Origin: Pseudomonas koreensis
GTDB taxonomy: Bacteria; Pseudomonadota; Gammaproteobacteria; Pseudomonadales; Pseudomonadaceae
DNA length: 64,000 nucleotides
Direction of reading: 5' to 3'
Assembly: GCF_012986595.1 (NCBI RefSeq)
Contig: NZ_JAAQYM010000007.1
Location: 248,001-312,000, forward strand
Numbering within the stretch: position 1 is the stretch's first letter; each line of letters begins with the position of its first letter. Under the pieces are notes generated by a model. That model made no database searches and was not told the DNA's origin. It saw nothing but the letters and a program-made list of their open reading frames with translations. The position numbers and the translations under genes are program-made. Of this stretch, positions 43,716-53,853 are shown one piece after another.

Positions 43716-44205
43716 GTTTGCGAATCCAGGTTTCAACGGCTTGGGTCAGGCCGGCAATGGCTTTGTCGTCGAGTTTGCATTCGGGTTTGTAGGCGCCTTC
43801 GACCAGCACCATCCAGCGCGTCAGGCCGGCGGCCGGGCAGCGGTTGTCGAGAAACGCCAGCCATTTGCGGCCATTGAGCGTGTGGCTCTGACTGTAGGGG
43901 TAATGGTTGCGGCACAGGCGTTTGAGCAAGCCGTTGAGCTGCTGCAGCCAGGCCCCGGCCGGTGCGCCGTCGTAGGGTTTGGGCATTTGTGCCAGTTCGG
44001 CCAGCGCAGCGATGCGCACCGGATCCAGCGGCTGTTCGGCGCGCACGATCGGGCGTTTGCGGGTCGGAATGAAGCGGCGCAAACGCCACGCAGCGAAGCC
44101 GAGCAGCGGCAGCAATAACAGCAGCAGCCACCAACCCGGCGCCGGTGGCCAGAAATCGATTGGCGGCGGGGAGATCAGCGGTTGCAGTTGCTCGAGGCCG
44201 TTCAT
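43708..44205 (-). CDS. DUF4381 protein
   Basis: 165 residues. N-terminal Pro-rich stretch, one membrane helix (GWWLLLLLLPLLGFAAW) and a cytoplasmic helical domain with KRLCRNHYPY and GRKWLAFLD. Such proteins regularly accompany moxR-DUF58-bat operons. Start overlaps the DUF58 stop (ATGA). Function unknown. Confidence 0.88.
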   Translation of the reverse strand: MNGLEQLQPLISPPPIDFWPPAPGWWLLLLLLPLLGFAAWRLRRFIPTRKRPIVRAEQPLDPVRIAALAELAQMPKPYDGAPAGAWLQQLNGLLKRLCRNHYPYSQSHTLNGRKWLAFLDNRCPAAGLTRWMVLVEGAYKPECKLDDKAIAGLTQAVETWIRKHV

Positions 44206-45146
44206 CGGCTGCTTCCCGGGCGCTGCGGATTGAGGAACTCGCGCATCTGCTCGACCATTTCACTTTGCGTGCTCAATGGCATCAGCAGCACCCGCAGTTT
44301 TTGCGCGAGCAATTCCCAATGGGCGATGCGGGCTTCGGCCTGAGCGCGATAGGTCTGGCGCAGGTCGAAATTCAGCGTGTCGAGTTCCAGTTGGGCGCCG
44401 CGCTCCGCGAACCTCAAAAGTCCGGCGGCAGGCAGCGCATGATCCAGCGGATCGGACAGCGGTAACAGCAACAGATCGCAATGACGCGACAGCAGGCTCA
44501 GTTGCTGCTCGGCGCTGTCGGTCAGCGCCCGCTCATCGCAGATCACGATGACCAGACTGCCCGGGCGCAACACTTCCCGCGCCCGGCGCAGGGCCACGCC
44601 GAGGGAGTCACGGTCCGGCTCGCGTTCGCTGTGCAGCGACTGGTTGACCTTCACCAGACGGTTGAGCAACTGCAACAGGCTCTGTTTGCTGCGACGCGGT
44701 TTGATTTCGTAATGCTCGTTGTCGCCGAACACCAGCCCGCCAACGCGGTCGTTATGGCCGAGCGCGGCCCAACCGATCAGCGCCGCCGCTTGCGCCGCCA
44801 GCACCGATTTGAACATCAGCCCGGAGCCGAAAAACAGCCGCGTGCTTTGCTCGACCATGATGAAAATCGGCCGTTCGCGTTCTTCATGGAACAGCTTGGT
44901 GTGCGGCTCCTGGGTGCGCGCGGTCACGCGCCAGTCGATGGTGCGCACGTCGTCGCCGGCCTGATAGACCCGCACCTGATCGAAGTCGACCCCGCGCCCG
45001 CGGAATTTCGAGTGATGCAGGCCGATCAGCGGGCTGCGCTGGCTCGGTGTGGAAAACAGCTGCACTTCGCGCACACGGTGGCGCATCTCGATCAGGTCGG
45101 TGAGGCTGATGCGGATGCCCGGTTCGGACGGCAGGGGGGCGTTCAT
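44202..45146 (-). CDS. DUF58 protein of the MoxR/Bat operon
   Basis: 314 residues from the first ATG; a TTG three codons earlier is an alternative. Conserved DUF58 block includes GLHHSKFRGRGVDFDQVRVY and RTIDWRVTARTQEPHTKLF, then a VWA-like fold (PIFIMVEQSTRLFFGS). Cytoplasmic. DUF58 genes nearly always follow moxR; the pair is thought to act in protein or metal-cofactor maturation. Confidence 0.9.
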   Translation of the reverse strand: MNAPLPSEPGIRISLTDLIEMRHRVREVQLFSTPSQRSPLIGLHHSKFRGRGVDFDQVRVYQAGDDVRTIDWRVTARTQEPHTKLFHEERERPIFIMVEQSTRLFFGSGLMFKSVLAAQAAALIGWAALGHNDRVGGLVFGDNEHYEIKPRRSKQSLLQLLNRLVKVNQSLHSEREPDRDSLGVALRRAREVLRPGSLVIVICDERALTDSAEQQLSLLSRHCDLLLLPLSDPLDHALPAAGLLRFAERGAQLELDTLNFDLRQTYRAQAEARIAHWELLAQKLRVLLMPLSTQSEMVEQMREFLNPQRPGSSR

Positions 45147-45151
45147 GGGGG

Positions 45152-46111
45152 TCAAGCGACGGCTACGACGTCGAGAATCCGCTGCACCACCCGGTCCTGA
45201 TCGATGCCGGCGGCTTCGGCTTCAAACGACAGAATGATGCGGTGACGCAACACGTCAAACAGCACCGCCTGAATGTCTTCGGGGCTGACGAAGTCGCGCC
45301 CGGCCAGCCAGGCGTGGGCACGGGCGCAGCGGTCGAGGGCGATGGAGCCGCGCGGGCTGGCGCCATAGGCGATCCACTCGGCCATTTCCGGATCGAACTT
45401 GGCCGGCGTGCGCGTGGCCATGACCAGCTGCACCAGGTATTCCTCCACGGCGTCGGCCATGTACAGACCGAGGATTTCCTTGCGTGCGGCGAAGATCGCC
45501 TGCTGGCTGACCCGGCGCTCGGGCTTGGTCTCGCCATTCAGCGCTTCGCCACGCGCCTGCTGGAGGATGCGGCGTTCGACGGCGGCGTCCGGGAAACCGA
45601 TTTTGACGTGCATTAGGAAACGGTCGAGCTGCGCTTCCGGCAGGGGATAGGTGCCTTCCTGCTCGATCGGGTTCTGCGTGGCCATCACCAGAAACAGCGG
45701 CGACAACTCATAGGTGCTGCGCCCGACGCTGACCTGGCGTTCGGCCATGGCTTCGAGCAGCGCCGATTGCACCTTGGCCGGGGCGCGGTTGATTTCGTCC
45801 GCCAGCACCAGGTTGTGGAAGATCGGCCCTTGCTGGAACACGAAACTGCCGGTTTCCGGGCGATAGATCTCCGTGCCGGTGATGTCGGCGGGCAGCAGGT
45901 CCGGGGTGAACTGGATGCGATGGAACTGGGCTTCGATGCCCTCGGCGAGTTCTTTGATCGCTTTGGTCTTGGCCAGACCCGGAGCGCCCTCGACCAGCAT
46001 GTGGCCGTCGGCGAGCAGGGCGATGAGCAGGCGCTCGATGAGTTTTTCCTGGCCGAGAATCTGCGTTGAAAGAAAGGTTCGCAGCGCCAGCAGCGCTTCA
46101 CGATGTTCCAT
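45152..46111 (-). CDS. MoxR family AAA+ ATPase
   Basis: 319 residues. Walker A GAPGLAKTKA, Walker B VLADEINRAPAK, sensor 1 region VMATQNPIEQEGTYPLPEAQ and arginine-rich sensor 2. A chaperone-like ATPase acting with the VWA proteins encoded downstream. First gene of the six-gene operon (moxR, DUF58, DUF4381, batA, batB, batD). The ~170 bases upstream hold its promoter and no other gene. Confidence 0.94.
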   Translation of the reverse strand: MEHREALLALRTFLSTQILGQEKLIERLLIALLADGHMLVEGAPGLAKTKAIKELAEGIEAQFHRIQFTPDLLPADITGTEIYRPETGSFVFQQGPIFHNLVLADEINRAPAKVQSALLEAMAERQVSVGRSTYELSPLFLVMATQNPIEQEGTYPLPEAQLDRFLMHVKIGFPDAAVERRILQQARGEALNGETKPERRVSQQAIFAARKEILGLYMADAVEEYLVQLVMATRTPAKFDPEMAEWIAYGASPRGSIALDRCARAHAWLAGRDFVSPEDIQAVLFDVLRHRIILSFEAEAAGIDQDRVVQRILDVVAVA

Positions 46112-46284
46112 CGGTGACTGTTCCTGGAAAGGGTGGCCGCAGGCGTTCGGATAACGCCGGGGCTGGGGGCGTTACTTTAATCCATCGAGGGGGGTGGCGA
46201 CTAACGGCATTTTGCGCAAAGTGCGGGAAATGACTGGGGGATTTGTTGGAATTTTGTAGCGGGAGAAAGATGCAGTGTTCTTTC

Positions 46285-46369
46285 GGGCCTCTTCGCGAGC
46301 AGGCTCGCTCCCACATTTGAACGGCGTACACCCGTCAATGTGGGAGCGAGCCTGCTCGCGAAAGGGCCC
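46285..46369. repeat. REP pair, outward arms, GTGGGAGCGAGCCTGCTCGC family
   Basis: Two perfect arms face outward around ~25 bases, between moxR and the next minus-strand gene. Confidence 0.87.
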
Positions 46370-46381
46370 GCACGGATAACA

Positions 46382-46735
46382 TCAAATCTGGCTGATATAG
46401 GTGCCAGTCCCGTCCAGAATGTTCTTCAGGGTTTCTTCGACTTCAGCCATATCCACCATATCCGGGTTGAAGCTGATCTCCAGCACATCATCCCCATTCA
46501 GCGCATCGGCATCCGCCGCCGCAATCTCGATCTTCAGCAGGGTCTTGCTCAGGGTGACTTTCACCCCGTCGAGGGTCGAAGGCTCGCCGTCCAGGGTGAT
46601 TTCCAGCTCGTCCTCGTCCGGATAACGGCTCATCAGAAACATATCGCCCTTGTCGCTGTGGCAGCAGAGCATGGCCATGTTGTCTTCTTCGTCGTCGCAC
46701 GGGTTGACGATCAGTAGGGCGGTGGTCATTTGCAT
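46382..46735 (-). CDS. Small acidic conserved protein
   Basis: 117 residues from the ATG with AGGAATTCC upstream; an ATG two codons later is also possible. No signal peptide. Strongly acidic (PCDDEEDNMAMLCCHSDKGD; YPDEDELEITLDGEPS). Reads like a small beta-rich cytosolic domain with three Cys. No family recognised; it stands alone. Confidence 0.75.
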   Translation of the reverse strand: MQMTTALLIVNPCDDEEDNMAMLCCHSDKGDMFLMSRYPDEDELEITLDGEPSTLDGVKVTLSKTLLKIEIAAADADALNGDDVLEISFNPDMVDMAEVEETLKNILDGTGTYISQI

Positions 46736-47239
46736 GGGGAATTCCTGCCTCGGCGGGCGTGTTGGTCGCAATTGGGCGCGATTCTGCCAGCCCTCGGGAA
46801 TTTCTGCATGTGAGAGTGTCAGAGGATGTGTCGTGAACGCGACACAGGTCAATGGTCGCTTCTGGCACAGATGTACCGTAAATACGGGCATTCAGGCCGC
46901 CGGTTTCCGCCATGACTGCTAGTGTTTATCGGTGCCAAATCCTTTGTTTACGTGCCAATGACCGAATATGTCGCAGCACCGCAAGCAGACACATTGTCGC
47001 ACCCATTAAGCTGCGCAACGGATGAGCACCCGTAAAGGCATTGTCGGCAGCCCCGACAGTCGTTTTTGCAGATGCCCATTCAATGGAAGGTGAATGTGAC
47101 CTGAGTGTCTCGTCCAGCTTCACCCACCTGTCCCCCTGTTTCCTCTGCCCGAGAATCAGGAACAGGGCGACACAAGCCCCGAAAGGGGTGTTGCACGCGA
47201 CGCTTTCCATCAATAACAAGCTTAAGCGGAGTACCACAG
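46736..47239. other. Promoter gap before gdhB
   Basis: About 500 bases. A minus-strand frame over 46926-47237 lacks protein-like features and I do not support it. The long leader before gdhB may carry regulation; I saw no recognised riboswitch or operator. Confidence 0.5.
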
Positions 47240-50200
47240 ATGGCGTTCTTCACCGCAGCCAGCAAAGCCGACTTCCAGCACCAACTGCAAGCGGCACTGG
47301 CGCAGCACATCAGTGAACAGGCACTGCCACAAGTGGCGCTGTTCGCTGAACAATTCTTCGGCATCATTTCTCTGGACGAGCTGACCCAACGTCGCCTCTC
47401 CGACCTCGCTGGCTGTACTCTTTCCGCGTGGCGCCTGCTTGAGCGCTTCGATCACGCGCAACCGCAAGTGCGCGTCTACAACCCCGATTACGAGCGTCAT
47501 GGCTGGCAGTCGACCCACACCGCGGTCGAAGTGCTGCACCATGACCTGCCGTTCCTGGTCGACTCGGTCCGCACCGAGCTGAACCGTCGCGGCTACAGCA
47601 TCCACACCCTGCAGACCACCGTGCTCAGCGTACGCCGTGGCAGCAAGGGCGAGTTGCTGGAAATCCTGCCAAAAGGCAGCACCGGCGAAGGCGTGCTGCA
47701 CGAGTCGCTGATGTACCTGGAAATCGACCGCTGCGCCAACGCGGCCGAACTGAATGTGCTGAGCAAAGAGCTGGAGCAGGTGCTCGGTGAAGTGCGCGTC
47801 GCGGTCGCTGATTTCGAGCCGATGAAGGCCAAGGTGCAGGAAATCCTCACCAAGCTCGATCACAGTGCATTCGCCGTCGATGCCGACGAGAAGACCGAAA
47901 TCAAGAGCTTCCTGGAATGGCTGGTGGGCAACCACTTCACCTTCCTCGGCTACGAAGAGTTCACCGTTGTCGATCAGGCCGATGGCGGCCATATCGAATA
48001 CGACCAGAATTCCTTCCTCGGTCTGACCAAACTGCTGCGCACCGGCCTGACCAACGAAGACCGTCACATCGAAGACTACGCGGTGAAATACCTGCGCGAA
48101 CCGACCTTGCTGTCGTTCGCCAAGGCTGCGCACCCGAGCCGTGTACACCGTCCGGCCTACCCGGACTACGTGTCGATCCGTGAAATCGACGCCGACGGCA
48201 ACGTCATCAAGGAACACCGTTTCATGGGCCTGTACACCTCCTCGGTGTATGGCGAGAGCGTGCGGGTCATCCCGTTCATCCGCCGCAAGGTCGAAGAAAT
48301 CGAACGCCGTTCCGGCTTCCAGTCCAAGGCTCACCTGGGCAAGGAACTGGCACAGGTGCTCGAAGTGCTGCCGCGTGACGACCTGTTCCAGACCCCGGTC
48401 GACGAACTGTTCAGCACTGTGATGTCGATCGTGCAGATCCAGGAACGCAACAAGATCCGCGTGTTCCTGCGCAAAGACCCGTACGGTCGCTTCTGCTACT
48501 GCCTGGCCTACGTGCCGCGCGACATCTATTCCACCGAAGTGCGCCAGAAGATCCAGCAAGTCCTGATGGAGCGCCTGAAAGCCACCGACTGCGAGTTCTG
48601 GACCTTCTTCTCCGAGTCCGTGCTGGCCCGCGTGCAGCTGATCCTGCGCGTCGATCCGAAGAACCGCATCGACATCGACCCACTGCTGCTGGAAAAAGAA
48701 GTCGTACAGGCCTGCCGCAGCTGGCAGGACGACTACGCCGCACTGACCGTCGAAAGCTTCGGCGAAGCCCACGGCACCAACGTGCTGGCAGACTTCCCGA
48801 AAGGCTTCCCGGCAGGTTACCGCGAGCGTTTCGCGGCGCATTCGGCCGTGGTCGACATGCAGCACCTGCTGAGCCTGAACGAAAAAAATCCGCTGGTGAT
48901 GAGCTTCTATCAGCCGCTGGGCCAGGTCTCCGGCCAGCGCGAGCTGCATTGCAAGCTGTACCACGCCGACACCCCGCTGGCACTGTCCGACGTCTTGCCG
49001 ATTCTGGAAAACCTCGGCCTGCGCGTATTGGGTGAATTCCCGTACCGCCTGCGTCACACCAACGGCCGCGAGTTCTGGATTCATGACTTCGCGTTCACCG
49101 CTGCCGAAGGCCTGGACCTCGACATCCAGCAACTCAACGACACGTTGCAGGACGCGTTCGTCCACATCGTCCGTGGCGATGCCGAGAACGATGCGTTCAA
49201 CCGTCTGGTGCTGACCGCCGGTCTGCCATGGCGCGACGTGGCACTGCTGCGCGCTTACGCCCGTTACCTGAAGCAGATTCGTCTGGGCTTCGACCTGGGT
49301 TACATCGCCAGCACCCTGAACAACCACACCGACATCGCTCGCGAGCTGACCCGGTTGTTCAAGACCCGTTTCTACCTGGCGCGCAAGCTGGGCAGCGAAG
49401 ATCTGGAAGACAAGCAACAGCGTCTGGAACAAGCGATTCTGACCGCACTGGACGACGTTCAGGTGCTCAACGAAGACCGCATCCTGCGTCGTTACCTGGA
49501 CCTGATCAAAGCCACCCTGCGCACCAACTTCTATCAGACCGATGCCAACGGCCAGAACAAGTCGTACTTCAGCTTCAAGTTCAACCCGCACGCCATTCCA
49601 GAACTGCCGAAGCCGGTACCGAAGTTCGAAATCTTCGTTTACTCGCCACGCGTCGAAGGCGTGCACCTGCGCTTCGGCAACGTCGCTCGCGGTGGTCTGC
49701 GCTGGTCCGACCGTGAAGAAGACTTCCGTACCGAAGTGCTTGGCCTGGTAAAAGCCCAGCAAGTGAAGAACTCGGTCATCGTGCCGGTGGGTGCGAAGGG
49801 CGGCTTCCTGCCGCGTCGCCTGCCACTGGGCGGCAGCCGTGACGAGATCGCGGCCGAGGGCATCGCCTGCTACCGCATCTTCATTTCGGGTCTGCTGGAC
49901 ATCACCGACAACCTGAAAGACGGCGCCCTGGTGCCGCCGGCCAACGTCGTGCGTCATGACGACGATGACCCGTACCTGGTGGTGGCGGCGGACAAGGGCA
50001 CTGCAACCTTCTCCGACATCGCCAACGGCATCGCCATCGACTACGGCTTCTGGCTGGGTGACGCGTTCGCCTCCGGTGGTTCCGCCGGTTACGACCACAA
50101 GAAAATGGGCATCACCGCCAAGGGCGCGTGGGTCGGCGTACAGCGCCACTTCCGCGAGCGCGGCATCAATGTCCAGGAAGACAGCATCACCGTGGTCGGC

Positions 50201-52135
50201 GTGGGTGACATGGCCGGTGACGTGTTCGGTAACGGCCTGTTGATGTCCGACAAGCTGCAACTGGTCGCGGCCTTCAACCACATGCACATCTTCATCGACC
50301 CGAACCCGAACCCGGCGACCAGCTTCGTCGAGCGTCAGCGCATGTTCGACCTGCCGCGTTCGGCCTGGACCGACTACGACACCAGCATCATGTCCGAAGG
50401 CGGCGGTATCTTCTCGCGCAGCGCGAAGAGCATTGCCATCTCGCCGCAGATGAAAGAACGCTTCGACATCAAGGCCGACAAGCTGACCCCGACCGAACTG
50501 CTGAACGCCTTGCTCAAGGCACCGGTGGATCTGCTGTGGAACGGCGGTATCGGTACTTACGTCAAAGCCAGCACCGAAAGCCACGCCGACGTCGGCGACA
50601 AGGCCAACGATGCACTGCGCGTGAACGGCAACGAGCTGCGCTGCAAAGTCGTGGGCGAGGGCGGTAACCTCGGCATGACCCAGCTGGGTCGTGTGGAATT
50701 CGGTCTCAATGGCGGCGGTTCCAACACCGACTTCATCGACAACGCCGGTGGCGTCGACTGCTCCGACCACGAAGTGAACATCAAGATCCTGCTGAACGAA
50801 GTGGTTCAGGCCGGCGACATGACCGACAAGCAACGCAACCAGTTGCTGGCGAGCATGACCGACGAAGTCGGTGGTCTGGTGCTGGGCAACAACTACAAGC
50901 AGACCCAGGCTTTGTCCCTGGCGGCGCGCCGTGCCTACGAGCGCATTGCCGAGTACAAGCGTCTGATGAGCGATCTGGAAGGCCGTGGCAAGCTGGACCG
51001 TGCCATCGAGTTCCTGCCGACTGAAGAGCAGATCAACGAGCGCGTTGCGGCAGGCCATGGCCTGACCCGTCCCGAGCTGTCGGTACTGATCTCGTACAGC
51101 AAGATCGACCTCAAGGAACAGCTGCTGGGTTCGCTGGTGCCGGACGACGATTACCTGACCCGCGACATGGAAACGGCGTTCCCGCCGACCCTGGTCAGCA
51201 AGTTCTCCGAAGCCATGCGTCGTCACCGCCTGAAGCGCGAGATCGTCAGCACCCAGATCGCCAACGACCTGGTCAACCACATGGGCATCACCTTCGTTCA
51301 GCGACTCAAAGAGTCCACCGGCATGAGCCCGGCGAACGTGGCCGGCGCTTACGTGATCGTGCGTGACATCTTCCACCTCCCGCACTGGTTCCGTCAGATC
51401 GAAGCGCTGGACTACCAGGTCTCCGCTGACGTGCAACTGGAGCTGATGGACGAGCTGATGCGTCTGGGCCGCCGCGCTACGCGCTGGTTCCTGCGTGCCC
51501 GCCGCAACGAGCAGAACGCTGCCCGTGACGTCGCGCACTTCGGTCCGCACCTGAAAGAGCTGGGTCTGAAGCTGGACGAACTGCTGAGCGGCGAAATCCG
51601 CGAAAACTGGCAGGCGCGTTATCAGGCTTACGTCGCGGCCGGTGTGCCGGAGTTGCTGGCGCGTATGGTGGCGGGTACCTCGCACCTGTACACCCTGCTG
51701 CCGATCATCGAAGCGTCCGACGTGACTGGCCAGGATCCGGCCGAAGTGGCCAAGGCTTACTTCGCCGTGGGCAGTGCGCTGGACATCACCTGGTACCTGC
51801 AACAGATCAGCGCGCTGCCGGTTGAAAACAACTGGCAGGCTCTGGCCCGTGAAGCGTTCCGCGATGACGTCGACTGGCAGCAACGTGCGATCACCATCTC
51901 CGTCCTGCAACAGGGCGACGGCACTCAGGACGTGGAAGCACGCCTGGCGCTGTGGATGGCACAGCACGAAGGCATGATCGAGCGCTGGCGCGCCATGCTG
52001 GTGGAAATCCGTGCTGCGAGCGGTACGGACTACGCCATGTATGCGGTTGCCAACCGTGAGCTGCTCGACCTAGCGTTGAGCGGGCAAGCGGTGGTGCCTG
52101 CGGCTGCTGCGAATGCCGAGCTTGAGCTGGCCTGA
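47240..52135 (+). CDS. gdhB: NAD-dependent glutamate dehydrogenase, 180-kDa class
   Basis: 1631 residues, the length of the large bacterial NAD-GDH. The N-terminal ~700 residues hold regulatory ACT-like segments; the catalytic core lies around residues 790-1200, with the lysine-containing VPVGAKGGFLPRR and nucleotide-binding GVGDMAGDVFGNG. It converts glutamate to 2-oxoglutarate and ammonia in the cytoplasm, a main step in growth on arginine and glutamate. The ATG with GCGGAG upstream opens the conserved MAFFTAASK; an earlier ATG adds an unrelated 45 residues. Followed by a strong terminator. Confidence 0.96.
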   Translation: MAFFTAASKADFQHQLQAALAQHISEQALPQVALFAEQFFGIISLDELTQRRLSDLAGCTLSAWRLLERFDHAQPQVRVYNPDYERHGWQSTHTAVEVLHHDLPFLVDSVRTELNRRGYSIHTLQTTVLSVRRGSKGELLEILPKGSTGEGVLHESLMYLEIDRCANAAELNVLSKELEQVLGEVRVAVADFEPMKAKVQEILTKLDHSAFAVDADEKTEIKSFLEWLVGNHFTFLGYEEFTVVDQADGGHIEYDQNSFLGLTKLLRTGLTNEDRHIEDYAVKYLREPTLLSFAKAAHPSRVHRPAYPDYVSIREIDADGNVIKEHRFMGLYTSSVYGESVRVIPFIRRKVEEIERRSGFQSKAHLGKELAQVLEVLPRDDLFQTPVDELFSTVMSIVQIQERNKIRVFLRKDPYGRFCYCLAYVPRDIYSTEVRQKIQQVLMERLKATDCEFWTFFSESVLARVQLILRVDPKNRIDIDPLLLEKEVVQACRSWQDDYAALTVESFGEAHGTNVLADFPKGFPAGYRERFAAHSAVVDMQHLLSLNEKNPLVMSFYQPLGQVSGQRELHCKLYHADTPLALSDVLPILENLGLRVLGEFPYRLRHTNGREFWIHDFAFTAAEGLDLDIQQLNDTLQDAFVHIVRGDAENDAFNRLVLTAGLPWRDVALLRAYARYLKQIRLGFDLGYIASTLNNHTDIARELTRLFKTRFYLARKLGSEDLEDKQQRLEQAILTALDDVQVLNEDRILRRYLDLIKATLRTNFYQTDANGQNKSYFSFKFNPHAIPELPKPVPKFEIFVYSPRVEGVHLRFGNVARGGLRWSDREEDFRTEVLGLVKAQQVKNSVIVPVGAKGGFLPRRLPLGGSRDEIAAEGIACYRIFISGLLDITDNLKDGALVPPANVVRHDDDDPYLVVAADKGTATFSDIANGIAIDYGFWLGDAFASGGSAGYDHKKMGITAKGAWVGVQRHFRERGINVQEDSITVVGVGDMAGDVFGNGLLMSDKLQLVAAFNHMHIFIDPNPNPATSFVERQRMFDLPRSAWTDYDTSIMSEGGGIFSRSAKSIAISPQMKERFDIKADKLTPTELLNALLKAPVDLLWNGGIGTYVKASTESHADVGDKANDALRVNGNELRCKVVGEGGNLGMTQLGRVEFGLNGGGSNTDFIDNAGGVDCSDHEVNIKILLNEVVQAGDMTDKQRNQLLASMTDEVGGLVLGNNYKQTQALSLAARRAYERIAEYKRLMSDLEGRGKLDRAIEFLPTEEQINERVAAGHGLTRPELSVLISYSKIDLKEQLLGSLVPDDDYLTRDMETAFPPTLVSKFSEAMRRHRLKREIVSTQIANDLVNHMGITFVQRLKESTGMSPANVAGAYVIVRDIFHLPHWFRQIEALDYQVSADVQLELMDELMRLGRRATRWFLRARRNEQNAARDVAHFGPHLKELGLKLDELLSGEIRENWQARYQAYVAAGVPELLARMVAGTSHLYTLLPIIEASDVTGQDPAEVAKAYFAVGSALDITWYLQQISALPVENNWQALAREAFRDDVDWQQRAITISVLQQGDGTQDVEARLALWMAQHEGMIERWRAMLVEIRAASGTDYAMYAVANRELLDLALSGQAVVPAAAANAELELA

Positions 52136-52151
52136 GTAGTGGTTGAATGAG

Positions 52152-52187
52152 AAAGCCCCGGTGTCGTGAGATGCCGGGGCTTTTTTG
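52152..52187 (+). terminator. Terminator of gdhB
   Basis: Stem AAGCCCCGG / CCGGGGCTT with a 12-base loop and six T residues, starting 17 bases after the stop. Confidence 0.93.
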
Positions 52188-52215
52188 TGCCTGAAGGATT
52201 GGTGTTTTCTGGTCT

Positions 52216-52294
52216 GGCCCCTTCGCGAGCAGGCTCGCTCCCACAGGGGGAATGCATTTCAAATGTGGGAGCGAGCCTGCTCGCGAAAGGGCCC
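52216..52294. repeat. REP pair, outward arms
   Basis: GGGCCCCTTCGCGAGCAGGC... and its inverse, GTGGGAGCGAGCC family, between gdhB and the lipoprotein gene. Confidence 0.87.
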
Positions 52295-52300
52295 TTCCAT

Positions 52301-53014
52301 TCAATATAATTTTTGATCCTGTTTGTTATCGAGCATCGACACTTTATCTGTCGGCCTGGTCAATAAATTACTCAGCGATTGATCAAACTTCTGCAACGCC
52401 CGAACTTGTACATCCTGCTGCTGGTTAATATCCGCCACGATCTCTTCCGAAAGTTTGAAGTCCGCCCACACCGGCGTCAGTTCTTTCGCCTCGGAACCTT
52501 TCGCCGTCCCGATGTAGTTCAACTTCGCATCATAAAAGTCCGCACTGACATCGGCCTTGATGTCGGAGCTGCGCGAGGTGATCAACTGGCTGTGGGTGTC
52601 GACGATTGCCACCACGTCGGGGTGTGCCGCACGCAGGCTCTGCATGTCCGGGTAGACCGTGACCGAGCCGAACTGCCGCTGCAACGAGGCCTTGACCCAA
52701 TCCACCGCCATGTCGGGTTTCGAGGTGTTGACGTAGGCGTCGTGGATCGGCTGCACCAGCAGGCTCTGGCCGAAACCGGTGCCGGCGTTGGCCTGGTAGT
52801 TGCGCAGGTATTCGCGATTGGTCTGGGTGCTGGGGCTGTAGACCACGCCCAGCGATACGCCGGGACCGCTTTTCACCTGGGCGGCGCTACTGCGGCCGAC
52901 CGGTTGGGTGAACAGCGTGTCGAGGGAGGAAACCGCCTGCGGTGCGGTGGGCACCGAACAGGCGGACAGGGCTAAAACCGATACCGCCAACGTACTGGCA
53001 AACGCAAGTTTCAT
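52301..53014 (-). CDS. Lipoprotein of unknown function
   Basis: 237 residues. Lipobox LSACS with Cys19 predicts acylation and envelope anchoring. The mature protein reads like a small alpha/beta domain (SVTVYPDMQSLRAAHPDVVAIVDTHSQLI) followed by a helical tail. GGGAGACT precedes the ATG, chosen over an upstream in-frame Met. I could not place it in a known family. Monocistronic by position. Confidence 0.83.
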   Translation of the reverse strand: MKLAFASTLAVSVLALSACSVPTAPQAVSSLDTLFTQPVGRSSAAQVKSGPGVSLGVVYSPSTQTNREYLRNYQANAGTGFGQSLLVQPIHDAYVNTSKPDMAVDWVKASLQRQFGSVTVYPDMQSLRAAHPDVVAIVDTHSQLITSRSSDIKADVSADFYDAKLNYIGTAKGSEAKELTPVWADFKLSEEIVADINQQQDVQVRALQKFDQSLSNLLTRPTDKVSMLDNKQDQKLY

Positions 53015-53199
53015 GGTGAGTCTCCCGTGAGGCCACTTCAGTCGGAAAGTCTGAGTTGTCGCGGCGCTGTGTACCGGGCGCACGACAGTTAATTCAGACT
53101 AAACCCGCCAAGCTGTAAATAAGCTGACAATTTTCCTGGTTAGGGCGATGCAATAGTTTTATTTGCTGTAAGGCCAATCGGTTAATGACCACGGGAAAT

Positions 53200-53232
53200 A
53201 AAAAGGCGCAAAACATGGTTTTGCGCCTTTTT
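53200..53232. terminator. Bidirectional terminator between cupin and lipoprotein genes
   Basis: Fifteen-base perfect stem AAAAAGGCGCAAAAC / GTTTTGCGCCTTTTT with a three-base loop. T-runs on both sides let it work for either strand. It ends the cupin transcript. Confidence 0.92.
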
Positions 53233-53255
53233 ATTTATGGCTGTGCAAACAACCA

Positions 53256-53657
53256 TCAGTTTTTCAAGGGGATCAACACTTGCTCGTCCGGCGCCAGCAC
53301 CATGAACACCAGCAACTTCGCCGGTTTGGTTTTGCTGGCGTTTTTCGACACCAGATGTTCCGAGCCGGCCGGTTCGTACCAGAACTGGCCTTTCTTGTAG
53401 GTGATCGCCTGTTCGCCCTTCACTTGGGAAATCACCTCGCCCTCCAGTACGTAAGCCATGGCGGTGCCGTCGTGTTTGTGGGCGATCGAGGACTGCCCGG
53501 GTTTGTAGTCGACTTCGATCATCATGGCTTTTTTGCCGGGGGCATTTTTCAGCATCTGGTCTTGCAGGACCGTGACTTTTTCCGATGGGTCATGGGCCAG
53601 CGCAGCGGCGGACATGGACAGGGCGAGAGCGGCGGTGAAGAGGTGCAGGGCTTTCAT
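53256..53657 (-). CDS. Exported cupin protein
   Basis: 133 residues: signal peptide about 1-21 (ALALSMSAAALA-H) and a single cupin barrel with motif 1 around HKHDGTAMAYVLEGE and motif 2 around EPAGSEHL. His and Glu residues there can bind a metal. Periplasmic cupins of this size are often stress- or quorum-linked; role unknown here. Single gene with its own terminator. Confidence 0.86.
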   Translation of the reverse strand: MKALHLFTAALALSMSAAALAHDPSEKVTVLQDQMLKNAPGKKAMMIEVDYKPGQSSIAHKHDGTAMAYVLEGEVISQVKGEQAITYKKGQFWYEPAGSEHLVSKNASKTKPAKLLVFMVLAPDEQVLIPLKN

Positions 53658-53767
53658 GGCGGATCACCAGTTGGGGGAGGGGTGGTGACCACAGTAGTCT
53701 GCGGGGCGGGGCGTGCAAACGGCCAATATTCGGGAAGATCGGGTGACCAATTGGCGGTGGCCAAAAG

Positions 53768-53845
53768 CAAAAGATCGCAGCCTTCGGCAGCTCCTACAGG
53801 AAACGCATCCCACTGTAGGAGCTGCCGAAGGCTGCGATCTTTTGA
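53768..53845. repeat. REP pair, GTAGGAGCTGCCGAAGGCTG family
   Basis: Outward-facing arms separated by ~12 bases, downstream of the small monooxygenase gene. Confidence 0.86.
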
Positions 53846-53853
53846 TCTTGCTT

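Noticed and set aside
46926..47237. Minus-strand frame before gdhB
   Set aside because: Lacks a ribosome site and overlaps the gdhB leader; translation looks random.
47222..51967. Very long open frame antisense to gdhB (about 1580 codons)
   Set aside because: High GC third positions leave few stops on the opposite strand. The frame has no ribosome site, no domain-like composition, and gdhB is an unmistakable gene.
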